DNA of 64,000 bases from NCBI RefSeq assembly GCF_032854445.1, contig NC_088302.1, positions 44,060,645 through 44,124,644 of the forward strand. Direction: 5' to 3'. The notes under the pieces were generated by a model that saw nothing but the letters and a program-made list of their open reading frames with translations, did not search any database and had not been told where the DNA came from. A program made the position numbers and the translations under genes. This stretch comes from Liolophura sinensis (taxonomy: Eukaryota > Mollusca > Polyplacophora > Chitonida > Chitonidae). Of this stretch, positions 1 through 13,172 are shown piece by piece (position 1 is the first letter of the stretch; each line of letters starts with the position of its first letter).

Positions 1-300
1 GGAATCCTTAGAGTGCATGTAAGGTGCAGGCGGATTTCCACCACTCTTTCATCTTGTGCTGCTTCACTGAGACGCCTTACCCAAGGCAAGTAAGCTGCCC
101 CGACCGAGCCATTATACTGATACATTACACTGATACATTATACTGAAAGTTGCACTATCAGTATCCCCTTTACGCTGAATGCCAAGCGAGGAAGTTACAA
201 CTTCCTCTTTTAAAGTCTTAAGTGTGACTCGACCCAGGACTGACCCTGGATCTACCGCTCCCGAAGCGGACGCTCTACCAAATGTGCTTGACCAACGGTG
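1..300 (-). repeat. tRNA-derived SINE (family B), full head, 3' end cut by window edge
   Basis: On the minus strand the element begins near 300 with a tRNA-like head. An A-box-like stretch (TGGTAGAGCGTCCGC) lies at about 266-281 and a B-box-like GGGTCGAGTC at about 226-235. The body then reads GAAGTTGTAACTTCCTCGC and matches the copies at 6898-7147 and 39750-40015. It is more diverged than those two and carries a small local duplication of the 'gatacattacact' stretch around 119-150. The 3' tail lies beyond the left edge. Confidence 0.75.
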
Positions 301-366
301 AGTGGTGAAGTTCCCAGACCCACATCATCACACAGACGAATTAATATACTGTCAAGAATTGTGGTG

Positions 367-888
367 TCTCAAAATAACAGTAACTCGAAAGCGAATAAAT
401 AGACAATAACAATTATGTTCTCGGGACTACTGTCACTCATAGACCAATACATAGACAAGATCAGAGAATTTCTCAAAATAAGTCACTGTCACGCGAATAC
501 ATACCGTAGACAAAAACGGTTATGTTCTCAGGACTACTTTCACTCATAGACCAATACATAGACAAGAAACGAGAATTTCTCAGAATAAGTCACTGTCACG
601 CGAATACATACCGTAGACAATAACGGTTATGTTCTCAAAACTACTGTCACTCATAGACCAATACATAGACAAGAACAGAGAATTTCTCAGAATAAGTCAT
701 TTGTCACGCGAACACACAGACAATAACGGTTATATCCTCATGACAACTATTATTCGCAGGCCAATAGAGAGACAATAACGGTTATGATATCAGGACAACT
801 GTCACTAATAGACAAAGAGAATTTCTCAGAATAAGTCAATAACAGATGAATACATAGAAAAGAAGAAATTCTCAGAGCAATAGTAACA
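367..888. repeat. Tandem array, ~107-bp unit, about 4.5 copies
   Basis: The phrase GACAATAACGGTTATG recurs at about 402, 509, 616 and 719, giving periods of 107, 107 and 103, then decays with a shortened copy from 771. Each unit also carries 'gaatttctcagaataagtca'. No coding potential is seen. Confidence 0.8.
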
Positions 889-1902
889 GGAATCTGAGCT
901 GTTAAAAACAAAGTTCGTCAGTAACGTCGGGTTTAACCTCCAGCTGTTTCCTCCATGCACCAATAGTAGACTGAGAGTGTGGGGGAAAATCATTCCCGTA
1001 CCTTGTAGTCACTTTGGAATCTAATAAGATATTGTAACCCTATATTCTTTCATCGTATGAGGAAATAAGTCTTTAAACCGAATTAAACCGAACAAATGCA
1101 TAAATGTTTCGTATAGCGAAGAAAACATTGTACTGTTTGACGTTTTGTGATTGGTGACAGCTGCAGAGACAGGTCCGCGTACCTGATTAATACGTAAAAT
1201 TGTTCGTACTTGGTACAGTACGTTTTTACTGTTTGGCTCAGAACTCACAGACACGTGATACAAGTCTTCTTTTGCCTTCGTCAAGGTGAAGATGACCTTG
1301 CCAGATTATGGCGATTTCACAATACAGGCGCACCTCAGAACTGTAATTATATATGTATACAGAAACCATCCTAAGGGTATTTCAGCACGAATACCATAAA
1401 TGAGACTGGCAAAGCAGTGAAACCAAATATTGGACCAATTAGACGTTATTTGTTTGAAAACTCCACATGATTATTTCGTGCCCAGAAAAAAACGGCTCCC
1501 CAAAGTGCGTCCACATTGTCACTTGGCGTCTTTATCTCTAAGGTCACAATTCGTCAGAGCTTCGAGGTCAACGAACTGACACATGTGGGTGAGGCTCAAA
1601 GACCTGATATTATATAACACAAAAACCACAATGACATTTGTAGAGGTTACTGAAACTAGCAACCGGTGACAGGACAGACGTGAGCTCTACAATTCAGCTT
1701 CTCTAAGATGTCTTCATCAGATACAGGTGTATTATATGGACAAAGAACAATGGCGTTATACGATCGGCGCTAAACTATGTGACCTCTGTGTGACCTCTGT
1801 GCTCGTTGAGGGAATTTCCTCCAGGGGACCACTGCCGAATGTCATCGAACCAAGTGACGGCAACATTCAGAATGTGTTCCTTTGAGTCTAATTTGCATAC
1901 AG
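889..1902. other. Intergenic, nothing recognised
   Basis: AT-rich sequence with only short, low-quality open frames. No SINE, tandem repeat or splice-flanked exon was recognised. Confidence 0.5.
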
Positions 1903-2500
1903 TACAAGTGTTTAACTTTCTGGTATACATACATTATAGTTGTTTACATTTCAGGTTTACCTGCTCTATATGTGTTTAACTTTCAGGTGCACATACGGTG
2001 TTGGTGTTTAACTTTCAGATATCCATAGAGTATAGGTGTAACATGCTTAACTTCGTTGTTTACATACGGTTTAGGTGTTTATCTTACTGGTATACACATG
2101 ATATATATGTTTAATTTCCAGGTATAGATACAGTGTAGGTCCTTAATTTACTGGTATACATACGGTATATGTGTTTAACTTCCTGGTTTACATACGGTTT
2201 AGGTGTTTATCTTACTTGTATACACATGATATATATGTTTAATTTCCAGGTATACATACAGTGTAGGTCCTTAACTTACTGGTATACATACGGTATATGT
2301 GTTTAACTTCCTGGTTTACATACGGTACATATGTTTAACGTCAAGGTATACATACACCACGGCTGCTTAATTTCCAGGTATACATACGGTATGCACAAGC
2401 AGTGTAACTCCAAAAAAAAGACTTCATTGTGATTCAATATTTCGGCAGTTTATTTAGCCATCATCAGGAGAGTCGTACGGTATAGGTGTTTAATTCGTTA
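1903..2500. repeat. Tandem array, 32-bp unit with 128-bp higher-order period
   Basis: Units resemble GTGTTTAACTTCCTGGTATA followed by CATACGGTATAG. A four-unit block is repeated with an offset of 128 bp (TACATACGGT at 2061 and 2189), so the array has a higher-order structure. Unit identity falls off toward the left end. The array is interrupted at about 2393-2474 by unrelated sequence. Confidence 0.8.
2393..2474. other. Unrelated ~80-bp insert inside the 32-bp array
   Basis: The repeat stops after 'catacggtat' and resumes at 'gtacggtataggtg' near 2475. The insert includes an A8 run and 'aatatttcggcagtttattt', and is not repeated in the array. It may be a fragment of a transposon; no family is recognised. 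Confidence 0.5.
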
Positions 2501-3629
2501 AATAGGTGTGAAGAAGCAAACAAACAAAATGACACCTGTGAAATAATACGTATTACTATTATTATTATGTCTTGGTTGTTGACATATCTCTTAAATATAG
2601 GGGGAAAGGTAGAGAGATCTGTGCCACGATGGTAAGTAGTTATATATCTGTCTAATTAAACTGTCAGATGGAGTTCTCTGGGGTAGAGCAAAACAGAAAC
2701 GAAGCCGTTTTAAGGAAACAGTGAGTTGACAACGAACTGACACAGGTTTTCTGGCATTCCATTACGTTACATTAAGTTCATTCGAAGAATTATTTCTAAG
2801 AAAAACATTTAGAAACGACTTCACGTGACATTAAAACCAATCATACTCATATTCTTCAAGAAGAGTACTATACTTCCTGTCATATAAAAATTCCATGCAG
2901 TTACCCCAGAGCGTTACACTGGTGCTCTTTCATTAAAAATGTGAGTCATTTAACGTAATGTCCACAGGCTAGTCCCTTCTCCAGTTAAGTCGGCGTCGTG
3001 GTGTCGAATACAGAGTGTTTCCGGTTCCAGTACTTCTGGAAGCAGGACAGACGGGCGCCAAGCATTCTTTTTCACTTAGTATGACAACCAGTTTTATTTT
3101 AACCGTCGCCAATTTTCAGAAGAACTGTTGCTTTGTCATTGCCAAACTTTTAGGCCATCTTGTTCCGATTTGTACTGAATATCTTGCATGGTTGAATATT
3201 TATAGAGAGGGAAAGCATACTTATCTATGATGAGCGTTTACATAATCAAAATATCCCAATGGTAATATTATATCACCCAGAATGGTTGAGAAACGCGCGG
3301 CAAAAACGCTCACTGAAAGCAGAACGACGTTTGAACATAAATTAAATATTGATAAATACGCAGTCTGTTTCTGCATTCTACACTGGATAATTTGTTTTTA
3401 CATGATTACTGCAACAGTCTAATGTATAGTGGAATACCACAACGCCTTTGTACAAATGTTAAAGTCCTATAGTGTATAACAGATATACCACATAACTCTA
3501 TTCAGCTCATATAAGTCGGCATGCAATCATCTTTATTATTAGAATTTGGGATTCTACTTAGAATGGATGAATCTATAGGGGAAATATATATATATACATA
3601 CACATATATTGCAACAAATGATGAATGTT
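2501..3629. other. Intergenic, nothing recognised
   Basis: AT-rich. The open frame at 3015-3230 has no splice context, no recognisable domain and low-quality composition, so I do not call it a gene. Confidence 0.5.
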
Positions 3630-3784
3630 TTCCCTCAGACTCTGCCCAGTTTCCTTCAACCATAATGCTGGCCGCCGTCGTATAAGTGAAATATTTTTGA
3701 GCACGGCGTAAAACATCAATCAGATGAATAAATAAATAAATAAATAAATACATAAATAAATAAATAAATACATAAATAAATAAA
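3630..3784 (+). repeat. SINE family A, 5'-truncated, with long ATAAAT tail
   Basis: Carries the family A 3' half: 'ccataatgctggccgcc', 'gtcgtataagtgaaatat', a degraded 'gagcacggcgtaaaacatc' and about 60 bp of AAATA-type tail with interspersed C. The tRNA-like head is absent. Confidence 0.85.
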
Positions 3785-4214
3785 TGTATGTCATTTTTTA
3801 AAGTATTCCTAGATATGTACCATATATGAATGGGAAAATGTCTGTGTTTTTTTAAAGTATTTCAGTACATTATTGATGGGGGAAATTCAACGATCTCAAC
3901 GAATATTATCGAACATTTTCCAACAATCCTGAATTAAGGCCGGGCCATGTTTGAGGACAGGGACAAGGATGGGGCGAGGTTAATTGTGGTTAATGAGGCG
4001 AGGTTGTGTTTCCAGCACTTCATCAATCTTCGCTTAGCTTCTCTGCGCTAACACTTTGATTCCATGTTTCCCACCTGTCACCAAATCTCCTTGAGAGCTC
4101 TCAGTTAGCAGGAACTTAAGCTCAGGTCGTAATAGGCCTTATCACGCCAGTGTTTGTCTCCGCACTTAAACGCTCTCCTGCTCTGGTGGCAGGCCCATCC
4201 ATCCTGCGTGTTAC
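3785..4214. other. Intergenic, becoming GC-richer to the right
   Basis: Contains two similar 'tttaaagtatt' phrases near 3797 and 3850. From about 3940 the composition becomes richer in G and C. No feature is recognised. Confidence 0.4.
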
Positions 4215-4321
4215 CTGAGGCACCGGTGCCCTGTAAGCAAGCCCTGATCGATCCCTGCACACGCAGGTAATTGCTCCAGATCCTCGCAGACCTGCACAGA
4301 AACATGCACTCCTGTGCTGTG
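4215..4321 (-). CDS. Candidate Cys-containing coding exon, unrecognised
   Basis: On the minus strand an open frame is bounded by an acceptor-like CTGACTGCAG (just right of 4321) and a donor-like CTCAG|GTAACA (boundary at 4215/4214). The translation includes AQECMFLCRSARIW and, further on, SIRACLQGTGAS, with cysteines spaced as in a small extracellular module. The open frame continues past the donor to about 4105. Codon content is GC-richer than the surroundings. I do not recognise a family, and no neighbouring exon was found, so it could be chance or a decayed exon. Confidence 0.2.
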
Positions 4322-4552
4322 CTGCAGTCAGAGCGCCGTGTAACCTTTATATTTCTCGCTGTAACATGCACGGCTTCAGCGGGCTGATCAGGGCAGCCAT
4401 GTTTGCTTTGTCTCCTATGATACAATGTACGTCAATCAATCATCGTCTGTATTCACCGATGTATGTAGGTTAATTTATTACTCACTGCATTGGTTTAATA
4501 CACTGTGCAACTGATAACGTTAATGTTACTTGTTATGCATTGTAGCAGTATG

Positions 4553-4790
4553 GTGCCCTTCATTGATATCGCAGGGCAGGTCCCGTTGTGTAATGAAATG
4601 CGGTTCTAACGCAATTACGCACTGTAAAATAGACACAGTTATTGCGTCGATAATACACCTTTCTTCAATACCCTCACAGGGCAGGTCACAATGCAATAAA
4701 ATGTGGTCCTAACGCAGTTATCCACTGCTACAATTAACACATACATTTATTGCGTCCATATTATAGCCCTCTTCAGTACCCTCAATATAT
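4553..4790. repeat. Two-copy tandem duplication, ~105-bp offset
   Basis: CAGGGCAGGTC occurs at about 4572 and 4677. The following 80 bp are similar in both copies ('taacgcaattacgcactg' versus 'taacgcagttatccactg', then 'attgcgtc'). Confidence 0.7.
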
Positions 4791-6883
4791 ATACATCTCA
4801 AATTAATCTAGCTCATGTTGAAGACGCTGCATGGAAACAGCGAATAATATATTAAGCTTATCGAAGCTGCAGAAGAAGACATACGCCTCCACAAAATTTC
4901 AACACCGTGCTTTAAAATCCATCAGGTCTATAAACTAACACTGTGCACGATTTGGATACTGGTTTATTTCGTACAGCTTAAAACATCCTCTGCTTCTTTT
5001 CATCATCTTCAAAATTTGCTGACTGCTTCCATATGCTTAAATACGTCCTAATAGCTTACATTGTATACTTTCATACAATGATTCAATCCGTTAAGAGCAA
5101 TTCACATCCATTTCATTCCACGAAAAATTCCATGCACGTTTAGCAATATTCAATATTCACCATCACCTGTCCTCACAATGACGGCGTCACTATGGTGGCC
5201 TTACATTACCCAGGTCATCTAACTTTATCTCATTTTCATTTTTCTTCACACAGCTTGTTTGATAAAAATTACTGAGAGGAAAAAGGGTTTCTAATTATTC
5301 TGGTTGAGCTTGAGGCTCTAAAGCACTTGTATTCTGCCTCACAACAGTGCTTGTCAGACGAATTATCAACGTGAACGCTGCTTAGACTGGGGTGTTAGAG
5401 TGGTGGAAGGGGCATAGAAGGCTGCACACCTTTGTGATGGCACTGAGAGATAACGGGATTGTTAATTCAGTCACGGCATCTCCGCTTTGATCTACCCGTA
5501 GTTTTGGGCGTTGAAACACATCAGTCCGCAGCTTGATTTTCATCAACCATCTGTCAAACCGTGTGTCCCTTGTGTGTACGTATGTGAAAGAGGGAGGGGG
5601 ACAGTACTTAGTTATATTGTTTCTCTGCATTCTCAACTATCATGTGAAAATGAAGTGTGTTAATGACACCCTTTCATTACATCTGTTTTGAGCAGTTTAC
5701 ACCCCACAGTGTGACCAGTAGTTATTTTTCGAAAAGAAACCATCTACACAAATGTTCAGATGGTTATGCTGGTTAATAAACGACGAAAACAACGACATTG
5801 GCACCGCATCGATGGTTGAAATATTAAAATCTGTACATGTATAATAAGAGAGATTTTCGTATACTTAAAATCACAAAACCTCAATGGCTTTATATTATAT
5901 ATTAACGTACTGAAAATGCATTCCCACAACAAATGATTTTCAAAGCTACGCTCGTATAAAACTCCAAACACGAATACATTATTATATTTAATTAGCATCT
6001 AATAGCATTCCATAACATATCTGAATGAAAGCACAGCTGTTACAATATTTAGTGAGATAGAGCAAGAAGAAAAGACCGTTTTGAAAAGATGTACCTTAAG
6101 TACGATCAAGAGCATTAAGGACACCATCCCCTACAACAAAAACAACTTCGTCCTCCCATGCATAGAGCCAGTGTCGCGCATTAAGTAGTATGAAATAATA
6201 GCGCGTCTGAAAACTTGGGCGGTAAAGAGAATTAATTCAGTGAAGAAAGAGCCTAAAACATAGTTTTATTCCTTTGTCAGCTCCTCTCTAGAGTTCTCAG
6301 GCACAGACGAAGACAAATGTCCGTTACAGCATGACTGATTAATTACTTGGGTAATTATAAATACCAGTGGTTGTTTTAAATTGTTCAATCGTCATAAAGA
6401 TTTCTTGTCCCTTTCTGTCGCGGTCAGGAATTGTGCGGCATACAATCGGAGTTTGAAATCGTTTTTTTTGTGTGTGTGTGTGTGATTTTTTTGTCTCTCG
6501 CTTTTCCCAGAGACAACATGTCGAGAGGATTTCTTCACACCTCATCAACCTGACAACCAACTGACATAACTTACACACATGAACCTGTCCCCACAGCATT
6601 CCCTTCCCTTGGCCCTGAGCTACTAACGCAGGTAAAACTCGGCCAAGCATCGCATGCTCCTGTCTTGCGTGTTGTACGTAAGAACAGACGGGACAGGCAC
6701 TGGGACGCCATTATTATGGGCGGTTGACTGCAAATGACAGAAAGTTCGTGTCGTTAACACCACCAGATATCCAACGCATACAGTTATGTTTCCAGTCTGA
6801 CCCGAATCCAGTTGTTTATAGTTAAAAACAAGAGGTACAGAATACAAGTGAACGGATTTGTTCACTGTAAAATGTGTTCTTTC
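4791..6883. other. Intergenic; one (GT)n run
   Basis: A T8(GT)n microsatellite lies at about 6461-6484. Several short open frames on the minus strand (5382-6943) have no domain, splice context or coding-like composition. No other feature is recognised. Confidence 0.5.
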
Positions 6884-6897
6884 TCTATGGTTATTGA

Positions 6898-7147
6898 GTG
6901 AGTGCTTGGGGTTTAACGTCGTACTCAACAATTTTTCAGTCATATGACGACGAAGGAATCATTAGGGTGCATGTACGTGTAATGTGCCTCCTTGCCTCAG
7001 GACGGATTTCCACCGCTCTTTTATTTAGTGCTGCTTCACTGAGACGACTTACCGAAGGCAAGTAAGCCGCCCCGCCCGAGCCATTATACTGATACGGGTC
7101 AACCAGTCGTTGCACTATCCCCTTCATGCTGAACGCCAAGCGAGGAA
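6898..7147 (-). repeat. SINE family B, young 5'-truncated copy with 14-bp target-site duplication
   Basis: The element is flanked by perfect 14-bp direct repeats, TCTATGGTTATTGA, at 6884-6897 and 7148-7161. On the minus strand it starts at TTCCTCGCTTGGCG (tRNA head missing) and ends GAGTACGACGTTAAACCCC then AAGCACTCAC. It is nearly identical to 39750-40015, with only a handful of differences. The apparent 67-residue open frame inside (6936-7139) is SINE body, not a gene. Confidence 0.92.
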
Positions 7148-7164
7148 TCTATGGTTATTGAACA

Positions 7165-7520
7165 AAACCACTACTGAAACACGTTGATGAACAACGTAGT
7201 GCGTTGTATCTACTATCATTTGCTAAGACAGAAACACATTGATGAACACCGTAGTTCATTATTGTATGGAATATCGCTTCTAACACAGAAACACGGTGCT
7301 GAACACAAACTTTTGGAGCGTGACATGAAAAATTACTTTATAGTACATTTATCACCAATGTAACTTAGTAACCTCGACAATCGTTTTCTAACACGGAAAT
7401 ATCACGACAAAACCAAATTTGAAGAGTAACCTCGACAATCTAACACAGAAACACAACAATGACAAAGACCACATTTGCGGCGTAACCGTTAAAATTGCTT
7501 TCTAGCCCAATAGCACCGCG
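7165..7520. repeat. Degenerate tandem array, ~55-100-bp units
   Basis: The phrase 'acagaaacac' with a following 'gatgaaca' recurs at about 7174, 7229, 7287 and 7445, and 'taacctcgacaatc' recurs nearby. Units vary in length and are strongly decayed. Confidence 0.6.
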
Positions 7521-8419
7521 CTAAACACTGTAAAAGCCTAAATACAGCTGTATTCATTATGGAGATTGTTATCAGCCTTTTACAGCTGGCAATTTGGTTG
7601 CGCTTCTTTCTTCTCTGTAGGATACAAACAAAGTTTTACACCTCCTGTACATTGTTGTTATCCCCTTACGACTGCCACAGGCTGACAGACGTGATGCAAT
7701 GGACAGACAGTGAAAAATAGCCACTCACACTCTCAAAGATAACAAGAATGTCTGTTATTTTATCTATTACCGCGTGAAGATCTGATCATTCCCGTCCACC
7801 AGACCACACAGTTTAACCTAATTAATCGAATCTCTTGAGCATTTATAGTCAAGCAAAAGATGTGAAATAAAACTGATTTTTCACCCCAAGCATGAAAGCA
7901 TCCGTTCAGTTGAAATGTTGTCTGGCGTAACAATAGTACAGTTATATAACTTAAATCAGCGTGTCAGCAACAACTGGATGGCTGTTTTCCTGTAGTTCTG
8001 GCATCCGCAGTTTCTATCATTGCATACACGGGTACATCTATCTGTTGCTGTTGACATACTAGTGTTGAAGATGTGTGAAAAGTCCAGGCGCAAAAGTATA
8101 TTAGCGCAATGCATGCCAAGACTTTTAAAAAAATTAATTCATGTTTTTAACTTTTTCGACAAATTTCCATTTGTTCTCCCAACTTTGTGATAGTTAACTT
8201 TTTGACACCTACCTTCATTTGCTTACATTCCCAAACACAGGAGTTAAATACAAAATTTGATTTGATTCGAAATGGGCATCGGGTATTGTAAACAATGACA
8301 GTATAAAATAACGGTTCAGCTGAAACATATCATAACTAATTCTTCCACTTAGGACAAAATCATGCAAAGTGACGTCATTAAATACTTAAGTTAAACACCA
8401 TGCTCATAACCATTTGGTG
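7521..8419. other. Intergenic, nothing recognised
   Basis: AT-rich sequence with no long open frame, repeat or hairpin that I can support. Confidence 0.45.
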
Positions 8420-8639
8420 GGTCTCCGTGGCCGAGGTGGGAAGAGTGACCCAGGGGCCTCTCACTAATGCGGTCGCTGTTTAAGTCCAGCTCATGTTACT
8501 TCCTCTCCGGCCGCACATGGGATGGTCTGCCAGCAACCTGTGGATGGTGCTCTGTCCGGTTTCCTCTCACCATAATGCTAGCCGTCGTCGCATAAGTGAA
8601 ATATGCTTGAGTAAAACACCAATCAAATAAATAAATAAA
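8420..8639 (+). repeat. SINE family A, near full length
   Basis: Starts with the tRNA-like head GGTCTCCGTGGCCGAGG (A-box region) and retains a B-box-like GTTTAAGTCCAG near 8478. It continues through 'cttcctctccggccgcac', 'ccataatgctagccgtcg' and 'ataagtgaaatatgcttgag', ending in (AAATA)n. A small deletion removes part of the GTACGGCG tail motif. Confidence 0.88.
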
Positions 8640-11600
8640 CTCCACTTATATAGCCTTATTGATTCCCGAATAAACCGAAGCAATAAGATTTTAAGCCAAG
8701 CAATAAGTGAAAAACTTAATTTTCCATTAAGTCGTCAGGCAATAAAATGTGAAACACTTGCGCCATAACACCGATAACATATTAATACATTACCAGATGG
8801 ACAGCTTGACTGAGAGCAAAACGTTTTACGTCAGAATGCGTATATAGATTGTATATCATCCGCATTACTCATATCAGTGCGCATGGAATATAAGAATGAC
8901 TTAAAATTGTATACAACCATATAAACTCAGGCTTTTTTCAATAAAATGCAACAATCTCGGTTGTAAGATCTATTCAGGAAGGCATGTGGAAGCCACGCAC
9001 ATATAGGAAAAATACCTGCAGACATGATGTATAACGTGTAGACATTCATGCGCCTGTAACTGTATGCTAGTGCTTGTCATACAGCTGTGGTTAACACGGC
9101 TTCATTTGACATTTGTATTATGCGAGACAATTAAGTAGCTCCAACTCGTCACAAGCAACTGTACACTCTCGCCGTGACGAATTCACGCCACCTCGCTGTT
9201 ATCTCTGATGACATCAACGTCATTCTTTACAGTCACTCTAGTGGAACACCTCTATAATGAGGCCTTAATGGAGCCATTAGCATTTTCTCATATACATACA
9301 TACGATCACAACTACAGACGGCGTGAATCGTCGTTAGTCGGGTACGTAATATAGCCCCGAGGTGTGGAGAACAAATGTAGACCTCCTCAGTAACTGAACC
9401 AACCTAAACTGAGACAAGCCTTCACAATATGGACTACATAGGCAAGCAAAGATGGTTACACCAGCGCATTGATTTTCCCTATTATTTCTCAAATAAATTT
9501 GTCAACTTCAACCTCAAAAATGTATATCCCCTAACGTTCGCGTGGTAATATGCCATACCAACACATGCAGCTTGCATTTTTCTCTACAACATATCAATAA
9601 ATCAACCATTACCAACGATTTTTTTGCTGTGGTTGCTGTAAATGGAGTCATAACATTGTGTTACCCTAGTAACCTCTGGTTATAAAAAAAAAACATCCGC
9701 AGGAAGATTTCAGTTCTATCCAAAAGAGACAAAATTCTGGTATATTTCAACTAGGTGCAGAAATTTATAGTGCATCAGCAACCTAAATTATCTGTATGGC
9801 AGTATTACCCAATCAGTGCACCTTCACTTTTCTGTTCGGAGGCAAAACTGCACGAATTGCGCATGTGTAACCTTAAGCATATGGGAATACATAGGTTTCA
9901 CATTCAACACCTGTGTTCACATGATTTACATAGCTATTTCAATGTTAGAATTTATTAATAGCAGACCCGACCTTTTAACACTCTTGTGTGAACTGTTTAA
10001 AATTAAAATATACATACAGAAAATTAACTAAATAGAGGGGGATTTTTGTTGTCGAAAGACAAGCATATAGCATCATCGGTGAGAGGTGATCCAGTACCGG
10101 ACGCCATGAAATTGCATCCGATGATCATACCGTATACGTATACAGAAAGGCCAATCTCGTGATCAGTGTTACCCTGTCAACCCATGTTTTCGTCAGCCCA
10201 TTAAAGCTAATTTACTACGTACAGGCCAGAGATCGTGCGATAAACCAAAGCGTACATTTTTACATAGAGAAAGCAGATTTATCTCGTTACAGACGCTGCG
10301 TTATTCGTATATGGGGCAACGGAACACAGTGGCCTTTAGATCACTTGTGACGACCGTGACTTTCAATAAAAGTGCAGGATTTGTATGCTTCATGGCTGAC
10401 AGACAACCCAAATGTGACATGCGACTGACAGAAAAATGTCAGCTTATGTCCACAATGTAGCCGATATTCTGCATTGCGCCATGTGATCTTTAAAGCAATG
10501 CACCTTCACTTTAAGTAAATGCAACAGATACATGACATGTATATGTGACAGTTCTTGTATGTGAAAGACATTGTCTGGCGAGTCAAATGATGAACCTTTG
10601 CGTTTGTCACGTCACGATACTTAAAAAGGCACAAGTCATGCCAGTGCGCCATACATGTGATCCTGCAAAAGTGCGCTATCCCTGACATACAATTAGATAC
10701 ATTCTCAAATATGCATGTATTAAATACGACAAAATGTGCCTTAGAATATGCATTAAAAGTAGCAAAATATACTCAATCCGTGTAACGGTGAAGCGGACAA
10801 AAAGCTGCATACAAACCTTCTAACAGGTAATCCAGGTTCTATCAGGTAATATTTAGTAGGAATAGTAACCAATAACACTATCATTTGTGTGTTATGTGAA
10901 GTCAGCAGCATTTGTAGCGGAGCATGTCAATGAGAAATTGGTAAAATTGTATCTCTTTTAGTGTCTAAATATAGAAGGCAATGGTCCTGGGCAGCTTTCA
11001 GAAGGGGATCCTGAAGATCAATCTTTCATCCTAATGAGTTGTCTATCCACGTGATTCTAACAATAAAGTGGTTAATTCTCGGAAGAAGGTTCCCCTGGTA
11101 GAGCTTTCAGATAACCCCGCGCCGATGAGAGCCGGCTATTACATTGTGGAAGCTGGACGGGATTGGTCTGTTGACATAACAATGTCTTGGCATCATCCCC
11201 TTCATCATGCACATAGCACTCGGCGTGTTGACACAGGGGCGCGGTTTCTTCTCATACCGACCAACAGACACTGCCTGCCTTTCAACCAACCCCTTCCGCG
11301 ATTCGAGAAGCAATAATGCACGCGCAGAATCAATAAAACACCGTTTTGTAGCAGCACGTGTTCGTTCAAAGAAAGATTTTATCCAGAACAAGAGAGTTCA
11401 CTGCAGCGGACTTGGCAAGCCTGAGACGTTTACTGTTGATGTATAAGGAGAAATAAGATCAGGGCTGCAATGGATATCGATGTCTTGGGACTAAATAGAA
11501 CCATACAGTTTGTGAGAAGTGATCAACGAAAAACAGTTGCAGGAAACCGTATGCTGAAAGTACAGATTCGTGTTTTATCGACTGCATTCATAAGCTCAGT

Positions 11601-12272
11601 TCCGTCTCAATCATATGTTCTTAAAAAAAAAAACAGGAAAACGTCTACAACCTTGATGAATGTAATGCCACATGCACGGTGTTTCACTTAGTCTTTAACT
11701 ATGAAACACATGAGGACTGCCTCAAAAAATTATGAAACTGCTGGCATGACGACAGATTAATGTGAGTATGTAATGGTGTTCCCAGAGTTAGATGCCAAAG
11801 GCTTTAGCTACAACGTATTAATCTTAAATAAAATTTCCTATGCATACGTGTGTCATATATATCAACAGGACATGGATATGCGATATAATCAAAAACGGCA
11901 ACCAATTAAAATAAAAATGATATCAGTAATCTCGGGAAATCAACCTTCCCCAAACAACCAAGCACACACAGAAGGCCAAAGTTTCACATTATACAAAAAA
12001 TCTACCTGATTTATATAGAAACATGTCTTAAGTGATTCAAGCTATCCCTCGAGCATTTCCTGCTTCTGGTGATTTGATCACATCTAACTCTCCAGCATTT
12101 GGTTAGAATCCTTCTATGATTGGTTGATTCGTGTCAGGAGCGGTCATTATTTTCTTTCATTTCTTGCTTCATTCACGAATTGATTGATTGGTTGATTAGA
12201 TGATTATTTCTACATTAGTTGTGATGGGGAGAGTTGTTTACAATACATCGTGACCCTAGGGTGGTTCCGCTA
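8640..12272. other. Intergenic; GC-richer block at 11060-11450 of unknown nature
   Basis: Mostly AT-rich and featureless. The block at about 11060-11450 is richer in G and C and is open in overlapping frames on both strands, which usually means no frame is under coding selection. I see no convincing acceptor/donor pair or known domain there. It could be a decayed transposon or exon fragment. Confidence 0.4.
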
Positions 12273-12547
12273 TACACTGAAAGAAAAGTTTTGGTCAACT
12301 GACTCTGCAAAAATCTGAGTTATGCAATGGAGCTAATTCAACTCTTCAACTTGAAAACTGAATCATATGACCAGAACAGCTGTCGTGAAACTCATTTGGT
12401 TATATTATTAACTCACTTGGTTAGTCGCACAGCTCACATGAGTCGTTCATGACTAAGCTGATCTGGCCATATTACTGTTTTTTAGACGAATTAGCTCAAT
12501 TGTATAACTCAGATTTTTCAACTTTTTTCAACTTTTCTCTCAGTGTA
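12273..12547. mobile_element. Fold-back MITE with TACACTGAAA termini
   Basis: The left end TACACTGAAAGAAAAGTT is mirrored by the right end AACTTTTCTCTCAGTGTA. Symmetry extends inward: 'aaaaatctgagttatgcaat' on the left matches the complement of 'ttgtataactcagattttt' on the right. The terminal TA on each side could be a TA target duplication, as in Tc1/mariner-mobilised elements. There is no coding capacity. Confidence 0.85.
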
Positions 12548-13172
12548 GACTTTGCACAGATATCCAAAATTACAGCGCCTTTGCCATTACATCTATGATC
12601 TTGTAGCTCTTTGTGCTGTACACGTTCATACACTTCACATAAAGATGTACTTCGAGAACTCTATTCTATAGCACTAAAAAAGGAATACTGATCTTCGGAC
12701 CTATATACACAATACGTAGAAATTTTCTAAACCTCCATCATTGATACACAAGTAACCGAGGTAACCTTTCATTGATTAAAATATCCAAGAATAAGGATGG
12801 TGTTAATTTTTATGAAGAACATCGATCAGATCCCTTGACGCCAATTTTATTTAATTTCCCAGGTGTCGGGACTCCTCCAGGTAAATCGACGGAGCTAACT
12901 GGAGACATTGCCAGTAATAATTCATATTAATGTAGCAAGCCGTCATAATGAGCGGAAACACTTGCGGTTTACGTGGAGTTTCTGTGGGTGTTTTTGTCAC
13001 GTAACAGTTAGTGAAGCTGTAGAAACAAACATGGTCCGTATCAACAATGACGGACTTTCTCTGATAGTCCTCATCACTCATTCCATCTCCTGTCCCCAGA
13101 AACATATACAGCCCTGTCTCTTTAAGTTTTTAACCAGTCCTCAGACTGTCTCGATCAAACAAATCCCAAAAT
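12548..13172. other. Intergenic, nothing recognised
   Basis: Overlapping short open frames on both strands at 12851-13174 have no domain and no splice context. Confidence 0.4.

Noticed and set aside
251-280. tRNA gene candidate on the minus strand (also 39380-39440, 13780-13845 and 15780-15830)
   Set aside because: A- and B-box-like motifs are present, but no full cloverleaf with acceptor-stem pairing can be drawn; all are heads of tRNA-derived SINEs.
6936-7139. 67-codon minus-strand frame nearly identical to the one at 39795-39998
   Set aside because: The shared sequence is the body of SINE family B, shown by target-site duplications around both copies.
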